Assembly (NCBI GenBank): GCA_964501065.1
Contig: CAZCRF010000004.1
Location: forward strand, 15,982 to 79,981
Length of the DNA stretch: 64,000 nt
Source: Hallerella sp964501065
Lineage (GTDB): Bacteria; Fibrobacterota; Fibrobacteria; Fibrobacterales; Fibrobacteraceae
Reading direction: 5' to 3'
The position numbers and the translations under genes were made by a program. This document shows positions 25,786-34,907 of this stretch, one piece after another. Numbering within the stretch: the first letter of the stretch is position 1; every line of letters begins with the position of its first letter. The notes under the pieces were generated by a model. That model saw only the letters and a list, made by a program, of their open reading frames with translations, did no database searches and was not told where the DNA came from.

Positions 25786-26904
25786 ATGAAATCCGTTCCC
25801 GTCACGCTCCTCGCCGGTTACCTCGGAGCCGGCAAGACGACCCTCTTGAACCACGTGTTGAACAACCAGCAAGGATACCATGTCGCCGTCATCGTGAACG
25901 ACATCGGCGAAGTCAACATCGACCAGACTCTCATCGAAAAGGGCGGCAACGTCACGCAGAAGGATTCCGTCGTGCCCCTTTCGAACGGCTGCATCTGTTG
26001 CACCCTCAAGACGGACTTGCTCGAACAGATTGCGCAAATCCTGGAACAGGGGAAGTTCGACTACATCCTCATCGAAGCGAGCGGCATCTGCGAACCGCTC
26101 CCGATAGCCCAAACAATCACCCTCATGGGCTCTAAACTCCAAAGCAAGGGCGGAAAACCGCTGCCTTGCCATTTGGACGGCATCATCTCGGTCGTCGACG
26201 TGCTGCGCCTCGCCACGGAATTCGGCGGGGGAGAAAAGCTCCTGGACGAAAACATGGACGAAGAGGATGTCGCAAGCTTGCTGGTCCAGCAGATTGAATT
26301 CTGCAACACGATTGTGCTGAACAAGGTGGACAAGGTTTCGGCGGAAGACCTGAAGCACGTGAAAGCCGTCGTCCGCGCCTTGCAGCCGGAAGCGAAGATG
26401 ATTGAAACGACCTTCGGGAATGTCGACATGAAGGACGTCCTGGACACGCATCTGTTCAACTTCGAAAAAGTCTCCTCTTCTGCCGCTTGGATCAAACAGT
26501 TGGAGAATCCGGAAGAAGAAGAGGAAGGAGAAGCTCTCGAATACGGCATCGGTACGTTCGTCTACAAGGCGCGCCGCCCGTTCAATCGGGAAAAACTCGA
26601 AGCGTTCCTCGACCATTTCCCGCCGAGCATCATCCGTTCGAAGGGAATCCTCTGGTTCGAAGACGACCGCACGTATTCCTACATCTTTGAACAGGCGGGC
26701 AGGGACGCGAGCGCGCGCTGCCTCGGCCGTTGGATTGCCTCGTTGAACGCCTCCGAACAGAAACGCGCCTTGGAAGACGAGCCGGAAATGCAAAAGGAAT
26801 GGGACGAAAAATACGGGGACCGCGAAGACCGCCTGGTGTTCATCGGGCAAAAGATGGACAAGAAGGACATTTGCCGAAAGCTCGACGCTTGCCTCGGGGA
26901 GTGA
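25786..26904 (+). CDS. COG0523 (CobW/P47K-type) GTP-binding metallochaperone
   Basis: 372 residues. GYLGAGKTTLLNH is the P loop, GCICCT the CxCC metal site, EASGICEP the Walker B region, and NKVD the guanine specificity motif. The C-terminal CobW_C domain carries RSKGILWFED and ends with a charged tail. The family moves zinc, nickel or cobalt to client enzymes. Of two nearby ATGs, 25786 has the correct 8-nt distance to AGGAG. A DNA hairpin follows before zorA. Confidence 0.88.
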   Translation: MKSVPVTLLAGYLGAGKTTLLNHVLNNQQGYHVAVIVNDIGEVNIDQTLIEKGGNVTQKDSVVPLSNGCICCTLKTDLLEQIAQILEQGKFDYILIEASGICEPLPIAQTITLMGSKLQSKGGKPLPCHLDGIISVVDVLRLATEFGGGEKLLDENMDEEDVASLLVQQIEFCNTIVLNKVDKVSAEDLKHVKAVVRALQPEAKMIETTFGNVDMKDVLDTHLFNFEKVSSSAAWIKQLENPEEEEEGEALEYGIGTFVYKARRPFNREKLEAFLDHFPPSIIRSKGILWFEDDRTYSYIFEQAGRDASARCLGRWIASLNASEQKRALEDEPEMQKEWDEKYGDREDRLVFIGQKMDKKDICRKLDACLGE

Positions 26905-26940
26905 AGCGGTTGAGGGGATGAAAAAATCTATCTTTTAATT

Positions 26941-26973
26941 CGGAATGTCGCCAAAATCCTTGGCGACATTCCG
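26941..26973 (+). terminator. 14-bp perfect hairpin between COG0523 gene and zorA
   Basis: CGGAATGTCGCCAA pairs perfectly with TTGGCGACATTCCG around a 5-nt loop. The tail is TTTGAATT, so it is a modest intrinsic terminator at best. It could also be an operator, because a TACAAT box (26981-26986) lies just downstream, before zorA. Confidence 0.65.
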
Positions 26974-27005
26974 TTTGAATTACAATTGAAGCACAAGGAA
27001 CGAAG

Positions 27006-28709
27006 ATGAACATCCTGGTTAAATTCATCGAGTCGTTATCGAGTGCAATGCATGATTACTGCACCTGTGCAATCGTCATCATTGTGCTGTTTTTATTTCT
27101 CTATTTCGGTACAAGCGTCGCCCGCATCGTTTGGCTTTCCCGCCGGATGGGAAAATACCCCAAAGACAATCTGTTGGAAGCGTTGAAGAATGACAAGGCT
27201 GTCCACTTCATCGCCAAAGAATACGAAGATTCCATTTGCTACGAAAGCGAGGACGGAAAGAAGAAGACTCCCGACTTCGCTTCGTCGTATTTCAATCCCA
27301 AATCCGTCTTGAATGCGGCCAAAATCAATTCGCACGCGATGGGCGCCGCCGCCGGAATCCTTGTCGGCATCGGTGTCCTTGGAACGTTCATCGGGTTGAC
27401 AATCGGGATTGGCGGAATCGACATTTCGGATTCAGAGAGGCTGTCTGCGGGAATCCAGAACTTGCTCGGCGGAATGAACACCGCCTTTTGGACCTCCATT
27501 TTCGGGATGTTCTTTTCTACGGCTTTCATCCTTTTCGAAAAATACGCCCTGCACAAAACTTCGCGCGTTTGCAGCAAGATTTCCGACTGGCTCGACAGCG
27601 ATTATCACATTTCCGATTTACGACGGCGCGAAGAAATTTTTAGGGAACAGAGAAAAAATTGGAAAGGTCTTTTAAATGCATTGGAATCCCAAGACGGAAA
27701 CGGCAACATCTTGACGGTGGGGAATTTGCTGCGGGACATTCATACAGAGGCGGCGAAACAGACCGACCATCTCGAAAGTTTGGCGGAAGACGTTTGCAAT
27801 CAGATTGCGGACGTCTTCAATCAAAAGACCATGCCGCAGCTAATCGAAAAATTGGACTCTCTGGAAAAAGCATTGAAGAATCCGGCAGCGAGCATGGCGA
27901 ACAATATCGGTGCGAATCTTTCCGAAACGCTCTCATCGATCGTCTCCGAATTGAAAAGCACCATTTCCCAGGCGACAACAGCAAAGTTGGACACGCTTTC
28001 CACTCATCTGGAAAAAACGACTTCAACGCTCACGCAATTGCCGACCACGATGAATTCCATGACGGAGACAGTCCAAACCAATATCCTCGCGCTCGGAAAA
28101 ATGATGGAGACCCTCCAGTCGCGCACGAACGACTCACAAAAGAACAGCCTGAAAATGCAATCCCAGTTGAACGGGCAATTCGAAGAGATGATGGGAAATG
28201 TCCAAAAGTCTCTTCAAGAAAGCCTGAAGAATACTGCAGAATTAGTTCAAAAAATCAACGATACTTTGCCTGGATTCGAGAATATTCAGAGAGGTCTTTC
28301 TGAGTCCACGTCCGCATTGGAAAAAGTTTCCACCTCCATGGAAAGCTCCTCTTCGACAATGTGCCAAGTGCAAGAGACGTTGGTGAAAACCATCGACAGT
28401 TCCATGGCGAAGACGGGCGAAGCTTTTGAAAACATCCAGTCCTCTTTGCAAAAATCCAGCGAAAACAACAAACAGTTCGGGAGAGATTGCGAACAAATTC
28501 AAAAAAGCCTCGACGGCGTTTTCACGAGCATGAACGAAGCGTTGCAACAATACGCCCAAACGGTGAAAGAAGATACGAACAAATATCTGGAGAGCTATTC
28601 TAAAAATGTAAAAGACATTTCGGTTAGCTTGAGGAGCGCCTGTTCGGAATTGAGCATCACGGTGAATAGTTTAGAAAGTGCGCTCAAGACCGGCCGGGGT
28701 GAAGCATGA
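27006..28709 (+). CDS. zorA: Zorya anti-phage system motor protein ZorA
   Basis: 567 residues. ZorA is a MotA/ExbB-type inner-membrane stator: membrane segments at about 18-40, 108-135 and 155-180, with the channel motif GVLGTFIGLTIGIGG. A very long coiled-coil tail (about 200-560) rich in Ser/Thr/Gln/Glu, for example LEKTTSTLTQLPTTMNS, extends into the cytoplasm and is thought to signal phage entry. Type I ZorA of E. coli is longer (about 700 residues by memory), so this tail is shorter. The start has AAGGA upstream. It overlaps zorB by 4 nt. This is the first gene of a complete zorABCD operon. Confidence 0.93.
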   Translation: MNILVKFIESLSSAMHDYCTCAIVIIVLFLFLYFGTSVARIVWLSRRMGKYPKDNLLEALKNDKAVHFIAKEYEDSICYESEDGKKKTPDFASSYFNPKSVLNAAKINSHAMGAAAGILVGIGVLGTFIGLTIGIGGIDISDSERLSAGIQNLLGGMNTAFWTSIFGMFFSTAFILFEKYALHKTSRVCSKISDWLDSDYHISDLRRREEIFREQRKNWKGLLNALESQDGNGNILTVGNLLRDIHTEAAKQTDHLESLAEDVCNQIADVFNQKTMPQLIEKLDSLEKALKNPAASMANNIGANLSETLSSIVSELKSTISQATTAKLDTLSTHLEKTTSTLTQLPTTMNSMTETVQTNILALGKMMETLQSRTNDSQKNSLKMQSQLNGQFEEMMGNVQKSLQESLKNTAELVQKINDTLPGFENIQRGLSESTSALEKVSTSMESSSSTMCQVQETLVKTIDSSMAKTGEAFENIQSSLQKSSENNKQFGRDCEQIQKSLDGVFTSMNEALQQYAQTVKEDTNKYLESYSKNVKDISVSLRSACSELSITVNSLESALKTGRGEA

Positions 28710-29431
28710 GCGTGCGGCAAATTCCGGAAGCGGACACGGGGGACGAAAATCCGTTTGCGATGTCCACCGGCGACTTGATGTCGGCATTGATGTTCATTTT
28801 CGTCTTGGTCATGATGGCGTTGATGCTGAAAATCACGGAAGCGGAAAATTCCAAGAAGCAAATCGTGAGGGATTACCAAGAGACCCGGGATTCCATTTAC
28901 ACGGCGTTGAAAATCGGATTGGCGGACTCCCTAATCTCCTGGAACGCCGTTTTGGATTCTTCTTTGACAATCCGGTTCAGCGATGAGGTCGCCTTTTCTC
29001 CGGGAAGCAGCAATCTTTCGCCAAAATTCGAAAGCGTGATGCAACGTTTTTTCCAAAGATATTTGAGCATCCTGCTCCCGTTTGAAAAGTCCATTGCGGA
29101 AATTCGCATCGAAGGGCATACGGATTCGACGGTCATCTTGGGCTGCCGATATGGAAATTTCCTGTGCAATATGAACCTTTCCCAAGAAAGAAGCCGGAAC
29201 GTCCTTCTTTACGGCCTGACGAAAACGGGAATCGCGACGAATGACTCTTTATTGGAATTCGCCCAAAAATTCGTGAGTGCGACGGGGTATTCGTTCAGCC
29301 ACGGCAAGGCGACTTCCGCCGAATCCCGTCGCGTGGAATTCAGCGTCAAGACAAACGCCGAAGACAAAATTCAGGAAATCCTCAAAGCCATCAACAAGGA
29401 GAAGTCCGATGTCACTCCCGGCGCATTTTGA
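28706..29431 (+). CDS. zorB: Zorya anti-phage system motor protein ZorB
   Basis: 241 residues. A short cytoplasmic N-terminus leads to a single membrane helix with the proton-carrying Asp (STGDLMSALMFIFVLVM, D23), the equivalent of MotB Asp32. An OmpA/MotB peptidoglycan-binding domain follows, with IRIEGHTDST and SRRVEFSV. ZorA and ZorB together make the 5:2-type rotary stator that senses envelope damage. Its end overlaps zorC by 23 nt. Confidence 0.93.
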   Translation: MSVRQIPEADTGDENPFAMSTGDLMSALMFIFVLVMMALMLKITEAENSKKQIVRDYQETRDSIYTALKIGLADSLISWNAVLDSSLTIRFSDEVAFSPGSSNLSPKFESVMQRFFQRYLSILLPFEKSIAEIRIEGHTDSTVILGCRYGNFLCNMNLSQERSRNVLLYGLTKTGIATNDSLLEFAQKFVSATGYSFSHGKATSAESRRVEFSVKTNAEDKIQEILKAINKEKSDVTPGAF

Positions 29432-30794
29432 CATTCTCCGCACCACGATTTCCAGATTTTCAACCGCTTTCGCCCTCGATCCGGCGACGCGAAAAATTCT
29501 GGAGGCGAATCTGGAAAAATTGAAGCAACTGCGGGACGGTTTGGATGATTCGGACAACCCCCCAACGGATGTCCTCGAGGAGTTGAAGAAAAAAATCTTG
29601 GAAAAGGGAGTTCTCACGTCTAAAGACTGCCGGCGAATTTGCCTTTACGCTTCGGATCTAGTGAAAGAATCCGGCGGAGAAATCACATACGGGCGTATCG
29701 CCGAAATTGCCCGCGAAAATTGGAACGACCGATTTTTACGCCCGTTGCTTCGGTTTCATTTGTACCATTGGCTTGAATTGAGTGAAATGAAAAGGACTTC
29801 GGAACGGAATGCAATGTGCGAATTGGACGACTTGTTCCTCGAGAAATTGGAAGCTTATTCCGGGCATCAAAGCCGCCCGAAGAATTGGCAAGAAAATCGG
29901 CGTTTCTTGTCGTTTCCGAACGGCGACATTCAATTGGCGAAAGAGCTCCGCTCCAAGAAGATGCGCCTCGCCGAATTTCAAAAGATTTTGGACGTCCCCG
30001 AAGAATGGTTCCATGCTTCCTATTTCCAACGGGTGATTCGCTCCTATTACAAAGCCGATTCCATTTTGGGTATTCAAGAAGTTCTAGAAAGCGACCTTGA
30101 AAAGCACGGCGACGCGGACACCCGCCTGCTGGTCCTTTCCGATTTCATCCAGCGCCCGAATCTTTCGGAAGAGGAAAGAATTGCCATACAGTCGCTTTCC
30201 CTGCGGATGATTGGGCATCCAGAAAAGACGGGGATTTGGATCTTGAATCCAAACGAACGTTCGGAAAATAAAGAATTTGTAAAAGAGGCCCGCGCCCAAC
30301 TAAAGCAGTGGCTGATCAAGGATTACGTCAGTGAAGTGTTCGATAAGTTATTTCAGGATTCCGAGCGCAAAAATTTTTGGATGGAAAAATGCCCTTTGAT
30401 TTCTTCGGTCAAAGTGGTGGGAGATTCTTTCGGGAAATACAGTCTTTCCCGAGTGGAAGCCATCAAGGATTCCCTCGACGTCTATTACAAAGAGACTGCC
30501 TCCAGCTACAATCCCTCTTCAAACGCCTATGCGTTCATCATGCAAATCCGCAATCATTTTTTCATCGAATATTCAAGCAAGGGGAACGCCCTTTACATCT
30601 TTTACATCAATGACAAAGCCTTTAAAGAAAGTTTTTTAGCCTCGTTGGACGGCGTCCTTTACAACACGGGAAAACTAAAGCCGCCAAAGCTGATACCTCT
30701 TAACGCCAACAACACGCCTTTTAGCTGTAGATTGATTCACGGCAGCTCCTGGCAAATGGATTTAAATGAATGGATGGAAAAATATGTCTTATAG
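29409..30794 (+). CDS. zorC: Zorya anti-phage system protein ZorC (EH_Signature)
   Basis: 461 residues, no signal or membrane helix. Position in the operon, size and text such as GNALYIFYINDKAF near the C-terminus fit ZorC, which carries the EH_Signature domain. ZorC is a cytosolic DNA-binding partner that works with ZorD. The name rests mostly on operon position, since the domain is hard to read by eye. The start overlaps zorB, and the stop overlaps zorD by 11 nt. Confidence 0.82.
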   Translation: MSLPAHFDILRTTISRFSTAFALDPATRKILEANLEKLKQLRDGLDDSDNPPTDVLEELKKKILEKGVLTSKDCRRICLYASDLVKESGGEITYGRIAEIARENWNDRFLRPLLRFHLYHWLELSEMKRTSERNAMCELDDLFLEKLEAYSGHQSRPKNWQENRRFLSFPNGDIQLAKELRSKKMRLAEFQKILDVPEEWFHASYFQRVIRSYYKADSILGIQEVLESDLEKHGDADTRLLVLSDFIQRPNLSEEERIAIQSLSLRMIGHPEKTGIWILNPNERSENKEFVKEARAQLKQWLIKDYVSEVFDKLFQDSERKNFWMEKCPLISSVKVVGDSFGKYSLSRVEAIKDSLDVYYKETASSYNPSSNAYAFIMQIRNHFFIEYSSKGNALYIFYINDKAFKESFLASLDGVLYNTGKLKPPKLIPLNANNTPFSCRLIHGSSWQMDLNEWMEKYVL

Positions 30795-33700
30795 GATTTT
30801 AGAGAAATGTTTCCTTTTCGACAGTTCCGACTCGAATTATCTGAAAATCTTGACCGACAACGGACAAGCGGAAGTTCTAGAAAGCGGGGATGTGGAAGTC
30901 CCTTTCGAAAATGTTTACGAGTTGGACGAAATCGATAGGGGACTCCTGGATTTGCCGGAGCTTTATCCCTTTGAAATTTATATCGAGCATCACGGCATCT
31001 TTCTACAAGAATCCTTTCGATACGACATTTCGTTCAGAACTTTCGCTCCGGGTGGGCAAATTTTGCCCAAAACCCGTTTGGACGGACCCATCGTCACCTT
31101 AAAAATCGACAATCTCGAAACGACATATCTGCTTTCGAAGGAACAATTCAAATTGCTTCGCGCCATTGAAGATTTCCATGCCGCAGTCGAAAAGAGCCCT
31201 TTGGAAAATTGCAAAAGTTTCGCCCAAATCAAAACGCTTTCCGCCGAATCGGCGGCGATTCTGGACACGACTCTGAACAACAGGGAAGTCTTGCTGCCGG
31301 AAAGGGTCAAGCTGGACATCTCCCTGTCCGGTGGACAACTGGAAATCACGCCGCAAATCGGTGAAGAATACAACGAGGAATTTGCGGAAAAATTCGACCA
31401 AAACGAAGAAGTTCCCGAACGGTATCAATTTCGAAATCCGCAAAAAAAAATCTTCATCGCCCTGGACTCTCCCGTTAGGGAAGAATTGAAAAAAGTCAAG
31501 AAACTTCGCCGAGAGGCGAGCCCCGAAAAGATCAAGCAAATCGTCAATCACCCCGAAGAATTTTTCAATCCGGAAATCGCCGATTTGTCCGAGTTTTACA
31601 GTGACCGGGTCTTGGGAAAAGGATTTTATGAGCCCAAAGTCATCCCGTTTCTTTCGCCGTACAAATCGCAGTGGATTCCCGGCGTCCAAGTGGAAGACCG
31701 TACAAACGGAACGACGCATATTTTTATCCACAATGAAAAAGAACTCGTGGAATTCCATGAATCCTTGGAAATCGCCAAGCGGGAACAAAAGCCGTTTTTT
31801 GAATACAAAGGGGCGAATTTTACCATAGAAGAAGCCGAAAGGTTTTACAATTCCGCGAAAGAGCAACTGCAAAAGAAAGAACGCGTCAGGGAAAACGGCG
31901 AAGGCTCCGTTCAAAAGAAGAAGACGGAAATTCTCATCATTGAAGAAAACATCGAAAATTTGGGATATGTCGTTTCCCAAAAAGCCCAACTTCCCAAGAA
32001 ACTCGTGCTGCATGAAGATCCGCATCTTGACAAGCGTTTTCAGTTGAAACGGCACCAAGAAGAAGGGATTGCCTGGCTGCAAAATTTATCCCTCAATTCA
32101 AAAGGCGGTTTGCTCGCAGACGACATGGGTCTTGGAAAAACGTTGCAGGTGCTTTATCTTTTGGATTGGCACTCCCGGCAACCGAAATCCGACAAGCCCT
32201 ATCTAGTGGTCGCTCCGAAGATTCTCTTGGAGAATTGGGAAAACGAATACAAGAAATTTTTCCCGGACGGGATGCCCGTCGAAATCATCCGGAAAATTCC
32301 ACCAGACGGCAAAACTTTTATCGAACAGCATACCCGAAAACACATCATGGTTGTCGGGTATGAAACGATGCGGCGAGGTCAAATGGTGCTGGGCCGAATC
32401 GACTTCGCCATCATAATCTTGGACGAAGCCCAAAAAATCAAGGAACCCGGAACAATGGTGACGAATGCGGCCAAAGCTCTCAAAAGCGATTTGCGCATAT
32501 CCCTGACGGGGACGCCCGTTGAAAATTCCTACATGAACCTTTGGTGCATCATGGATTTTTCCGTTCCCGGGCTTTTGGGCTGCGCCAAAGCGTTCGCGCG
32601 CGAATTTCAAACTCCGCTGAAAATATCGGGAACCAATGTCCAAGAACTGGGCGCAAAACTTAGGCAAAGAGTCGGAAATCATTTTTTGAGAAGGCTCAAG
32701 TCGGAAATCCGCGACGAGCTGCCCAAAAAAGAAATCATCCACAAGATGATTCCCATGCCGGACGAACAATTGAAAATCTACATGGATGCCGTTCAATCGG
32801 GAGTGGACGAATCGCAAAAGAAGATGAATCCGCTCGCCCGCATCAACCGTTTAAAGGAAATCAGCGCCCATCCTTATTTGTTCAAGTCTTTCGAGAACAT
32901 CCCCACCGACAGTTTGATCCAAAGCTCCGCCAAAATGCAGGCGACGATTGAAATCTTGGATGAAATCAAAGAAAGGGGGGAGAAGGCGATTGTATTCGCA
33001 GAACTTCACAAAATGCAGAGAATGCTGCAACAAGTCCTGTTTCATCAATACGGGATTGAAGCGAGCATCATCAATGGGGAAACGCCGACGGGGAACGACT
33101 ACCATTCCATTTCCAGACAAAAGGCGATTGATTTGTTCCAAGAAACATCAGGTTTCAACGTCATCCTCATGTCGCCCCTTGCGGCTGGAGTCGGATTGAA
33201 TATCGTCGGGGCGAATCATGTGATTCACTACATGCGGCATTGGAATCCGGCAAAGGAAATGCAGGCGACAGACCGCGTTTACCGGATCGGGCAAACGAAA
33301 GACGTCTTTGTGCATATCCCGATGGCCATCTGCGATGGATTTGATTCCTTTGATGTCGTTCTGGACGCCCTTCTGAAAAACAAGATGAACCTCGCGACAG
33401 CGGCCCTTTTTCCCACCGAACAGATTGAAATCAGTACGCAGGAAATCGACGAAAAACTCTTTAGAAAGGGAAGAGACCATAAACCGGAGTCTGTTTCGGA
33501 AAAAGACGTCTATGAAATGGAAGGGCATTTCTTCGAAGCTTTCGTTTTCGCTCTTTACACGAAAATGGGTTACGACTGCACTCTCACGCCCAACTCCGGC
33601 GACAAGGGAGTGGATGTACTTGCTCGCAAGGAAAATTCGAATTTTGCCATTCAATGCAAACGAACGACTTCATCGGTCAACGCAGACGCGATTCGCGAAG

Positions 33701-33912
33701 TTGTCGCGGGCATTCCGTTTTACTCCCAAAAAGATTCCAAGAAATATTCTCCAATTGTCTTGACCACGGGGACATTCAATCAGGACGCCAAAACTCTTGC
33801 AGAATGCAATCACGTGGAGTTAATCGATCGAGAAAAGTTGATGATTCGAGTGAGAAAATATCCAATCTGTTGGAGTGAGATTTTCTCCGCAGAATCAAAA
33901 CGGGAAGGCTGA
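30784..33912 (+). CDS. zorD: Zorya anti-phage helicase-nuclease ZorD
   Basis: 1042 residues from ATG 30784, inside the end of zorC (an ATG 18 nt earlier is possible). It is an SNF2-type translocase: ADDMGLGKT (Walker A, about 444-452), LDEAQKIKEP (about 546), SLTGTPVEN, and TDRVYRIGQT (motif VI, about 828-837). A C-terminal Mrr-like nuclease has E918, GDKGVDVLA (D944) and QCKR (K959), the E...D...QxK pattern. It degrades invading DNA after ZorAB activation. The helicase-Mrr fusion and the presence of ZorC make this type I Zorya. A strong terminator overlaps the stop. Confidence 0.94.
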   Translation: MSYRILEKCFLFDSSDSNYLKILTDNGQAEVLESGDVEVPFENVYELDEIDRGLLDLPELYPFEIYIEHHGIFLQESFRYDISFRTFAPGGQILPKTRLDGPIVTLKIDNLETTYLLSKEQFKLLRAIEDFHAAVEKSPLENCKSFAQIKTLSAESAAILDTTLNNREVLLPERVKLDISLSGGQLEITPQIGEEYNEEFAEKFDQNEEVPERYQFRNPQKKIFIALDSPVREELKKVKKLRREASPEKIKQIVNHPEEFFNPEIADLSEFYSDRVLGKGFYEPKVIPFLSPYKSQWIPGVQVEDRTNGTTHIFIHNEKELVEFHESLEIAKREQKPFFEYKGANFTIEEAERFYNSAKEQLQKKERVRENGEGSVQKKKTEILIIEENIENLGYVVSQKAQLPKKLVLHEDPHLDKRFQLKRHQEEGIAWLQNLSLNSKGGLLADDMGLGKTLQVLYLLDWHSRQPKSDKPYLVVAPKILLENWENEYKKFFPDGMPVEIIRKIPPDGKTFIEQHTRKHIMVVGYETMRRGQMVLGRIDFAIIILDEAQKIKEPGTMVTNAAKALKSDLRISLTGTPVENSYMNLWCIMDFSVPGLLGCAKAFAREFQTPLKISGTNVQELGAKLRQRVGNHFLRRLKSEIRDELPKKEIIHKMIPMPDEQLKIYMDAVQSGVDESQKKMNPLARINRLKEISAHPYLFKSFENIPTDSLIQSSAKMQATIEILDEIKERGEKAIVFAELHKMQRMLQQVLFHQYGIEASIINGETPTGNDYHSISRQKAIDLFQETSGFNVILMSPLAAGVGLNIVGANHVIHYMRHWNPAKEMQATDRVYRIGQTKDVFVHIPMAICDGFDSFDVVLDALLKNKMNLATAALFPTEQIEISTQEIDEKLFRKGRDHKPESVSEKDVYEMEGHFFEAFVFALYTKMGYDCTLTPNSGDKGVDVLARKENSNFAIQCKRTTSSVNADAIREVVAGIPFYSQKDSKKYSPIVLTTGTFNQDAKTLAECNHVELIDREKLMIRVRKYPICWSEIFSAESKREG

Positions 33913-33928
33913 ACCTTCCCGTTTTTTT
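33897..33928 (+). terminator. terminator of the Zorya operon
   Basis: AAAACGGGAAGG and CCTTCCCGTTTT form a 12-bp stem with the zorD stop codon in its 5-nt loop, followed by T's. Confidence 0.92.
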
Positions 33929-34197
33929 ACGCGTTTAGTTTACATAATGGGCATTATCGGGCATTTGAGCCCTTCCGTTTCTTTCGTTCTTCTTCTTGTT
34001 TGGCGGCGAAATCCATCGTTTTCGCGAATGTTTTTCATTCTGTCGAAAAAGTGTAAATGGCCGTTTTTCAAAGGCCGCTTCGAAATTCGCCGACAACCTT
34101 CCTTAGCTTTGCGCTGCAGAAAGGGAAACGTCGACCTTGAAGGGCGATAAATCTTTGTGTGGGACAAGACTGATTTTGGAAATTCTAAATTTGAGCA

Positions 34198-34863
34198 ATG
34201 GCTTTTTTCCTACCGAACAAAAAATCATTCGCCCTTTTGCTGGCCGCGCTTCTTCTTTTCTGTTCTTTTTCTGGATGTTCTGCGTCGAGAAAACTCAAGG
34301 CGGCATCCGTTCTTCAAAAATGCCGCGTGGAAATCTTGGGGGCGAGCCTCATCTCCGCGGAAATCGACGCGTCCCGTTTCGCGACGGCCAAGACTTCCCC
34401 GCTGCCGAACGCCGGTCTCGTGCTGCTGGTCCAGAACATCGCCAAGGGAAAAATCCCCGACAGCCTCGGGACTTTGCATCTTGAAATTCTAAGCCAGATT
34501 CACAACGCTTCGGAAGACACGCTCTGGCTCCGCTCCGCAGAAGGAATCGTCCACTTCGACTCGGTCTTCGCCGTTCCCGTTTCAAAAAAGGATTCCGCAG
34601 TGGCCATTTCCCCCGGGAATTCCGAAATTCCCTTGGCGGCGAAGATTCAAATCGGGCCGAACTTGCTGAAGATTCTTTCGACGGACACGCTTCGCATCGT
34701 CGGGGACTTGGAATTTTCCTTGTCCGAAGACGGCGCGCCCGTCCCCTTCCACGTGGATGAAAAGCGCAGAATCCTGCCGGAAGAACGCGCGAAGTTCGTC
34801 GACCGGGCGAGAGAAGAGCTGCTTTCGACGATTATCGACATCTGGGCCGCCCACCTTCAATGA
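34198..34863 (+). CDS. hypothetical lipoprotein
   Basis: 221 residues. The lipoprotein signal FCSFSGC puts the Cys at about 27. The mature part has alternating strands (GLVLLVQNIAKGKIP, FDSVFAVPVSKKDS), which would suit an immunoglobulin-like or LEA-type fold. No ribosome site is evident. No family is assigned. The 285 nt upstream, after the Zorya terminator, holds no gene I can support. Confidence 0.65.
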   Translation: MAFFLPNKKSFALLLAALLLFCSFSGCSASRKLKAASVLQKCRVEILGASLISAEIDASRFATAKTSPLPNAGLVLLVQNIAKGKIPDSLGTLHLEILSQIHNASEDTLWLRSAEGIVHFDSVFAVPVSKKDSAVAISPGNSEIPLAAKIQIGPNLLKILSTDTLRIVGDLEFSLSEDGAPVPFHVDEKRRILPEERAKFVDRAREELLSTIIDIWAAHLQ

Positions 34864-34870
34864 TTTCCCC

Positions 34871-34901
34871 TTGACTTAGAGATTGCTCCAAGTTGTATAT
34901 T
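34871..34901 (+). promoter_or_regulatory. promoter close to metallo-beta-lactamase gene
   Basis: TTGACT at 34871-34876 and TATATT at 34896-34901 (19-nt spacer; 17 nt if TGTATA is used). The box ends 6 nt before the ATG and no ribosome site is present, so the mRNA is probably leaderless. Confidence 0.6.
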
Positions 34902-34907
34902 TTGCCC

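Noticed and set aside
24688..26850. Very long minus-strand frame (720 codons) opposite capA and the COG0523 gene
   Set aside because: Antisense shadow of two clear genes in GC-biased codons; Arg/His/Asp-rich text with no domain.
27006..29431. Flagellar MotAB stator
   Set aside because: The long coiled-coil tail and the following ZorC and helicase-nuclease genes identify Zorya; no flagellar genes nearby.
33875..34150. 91-codon frame after zorD
   Set aside because: It overlaps the zorD end and the terminator, lacks a ribosome site, and its composition looks non-coding.
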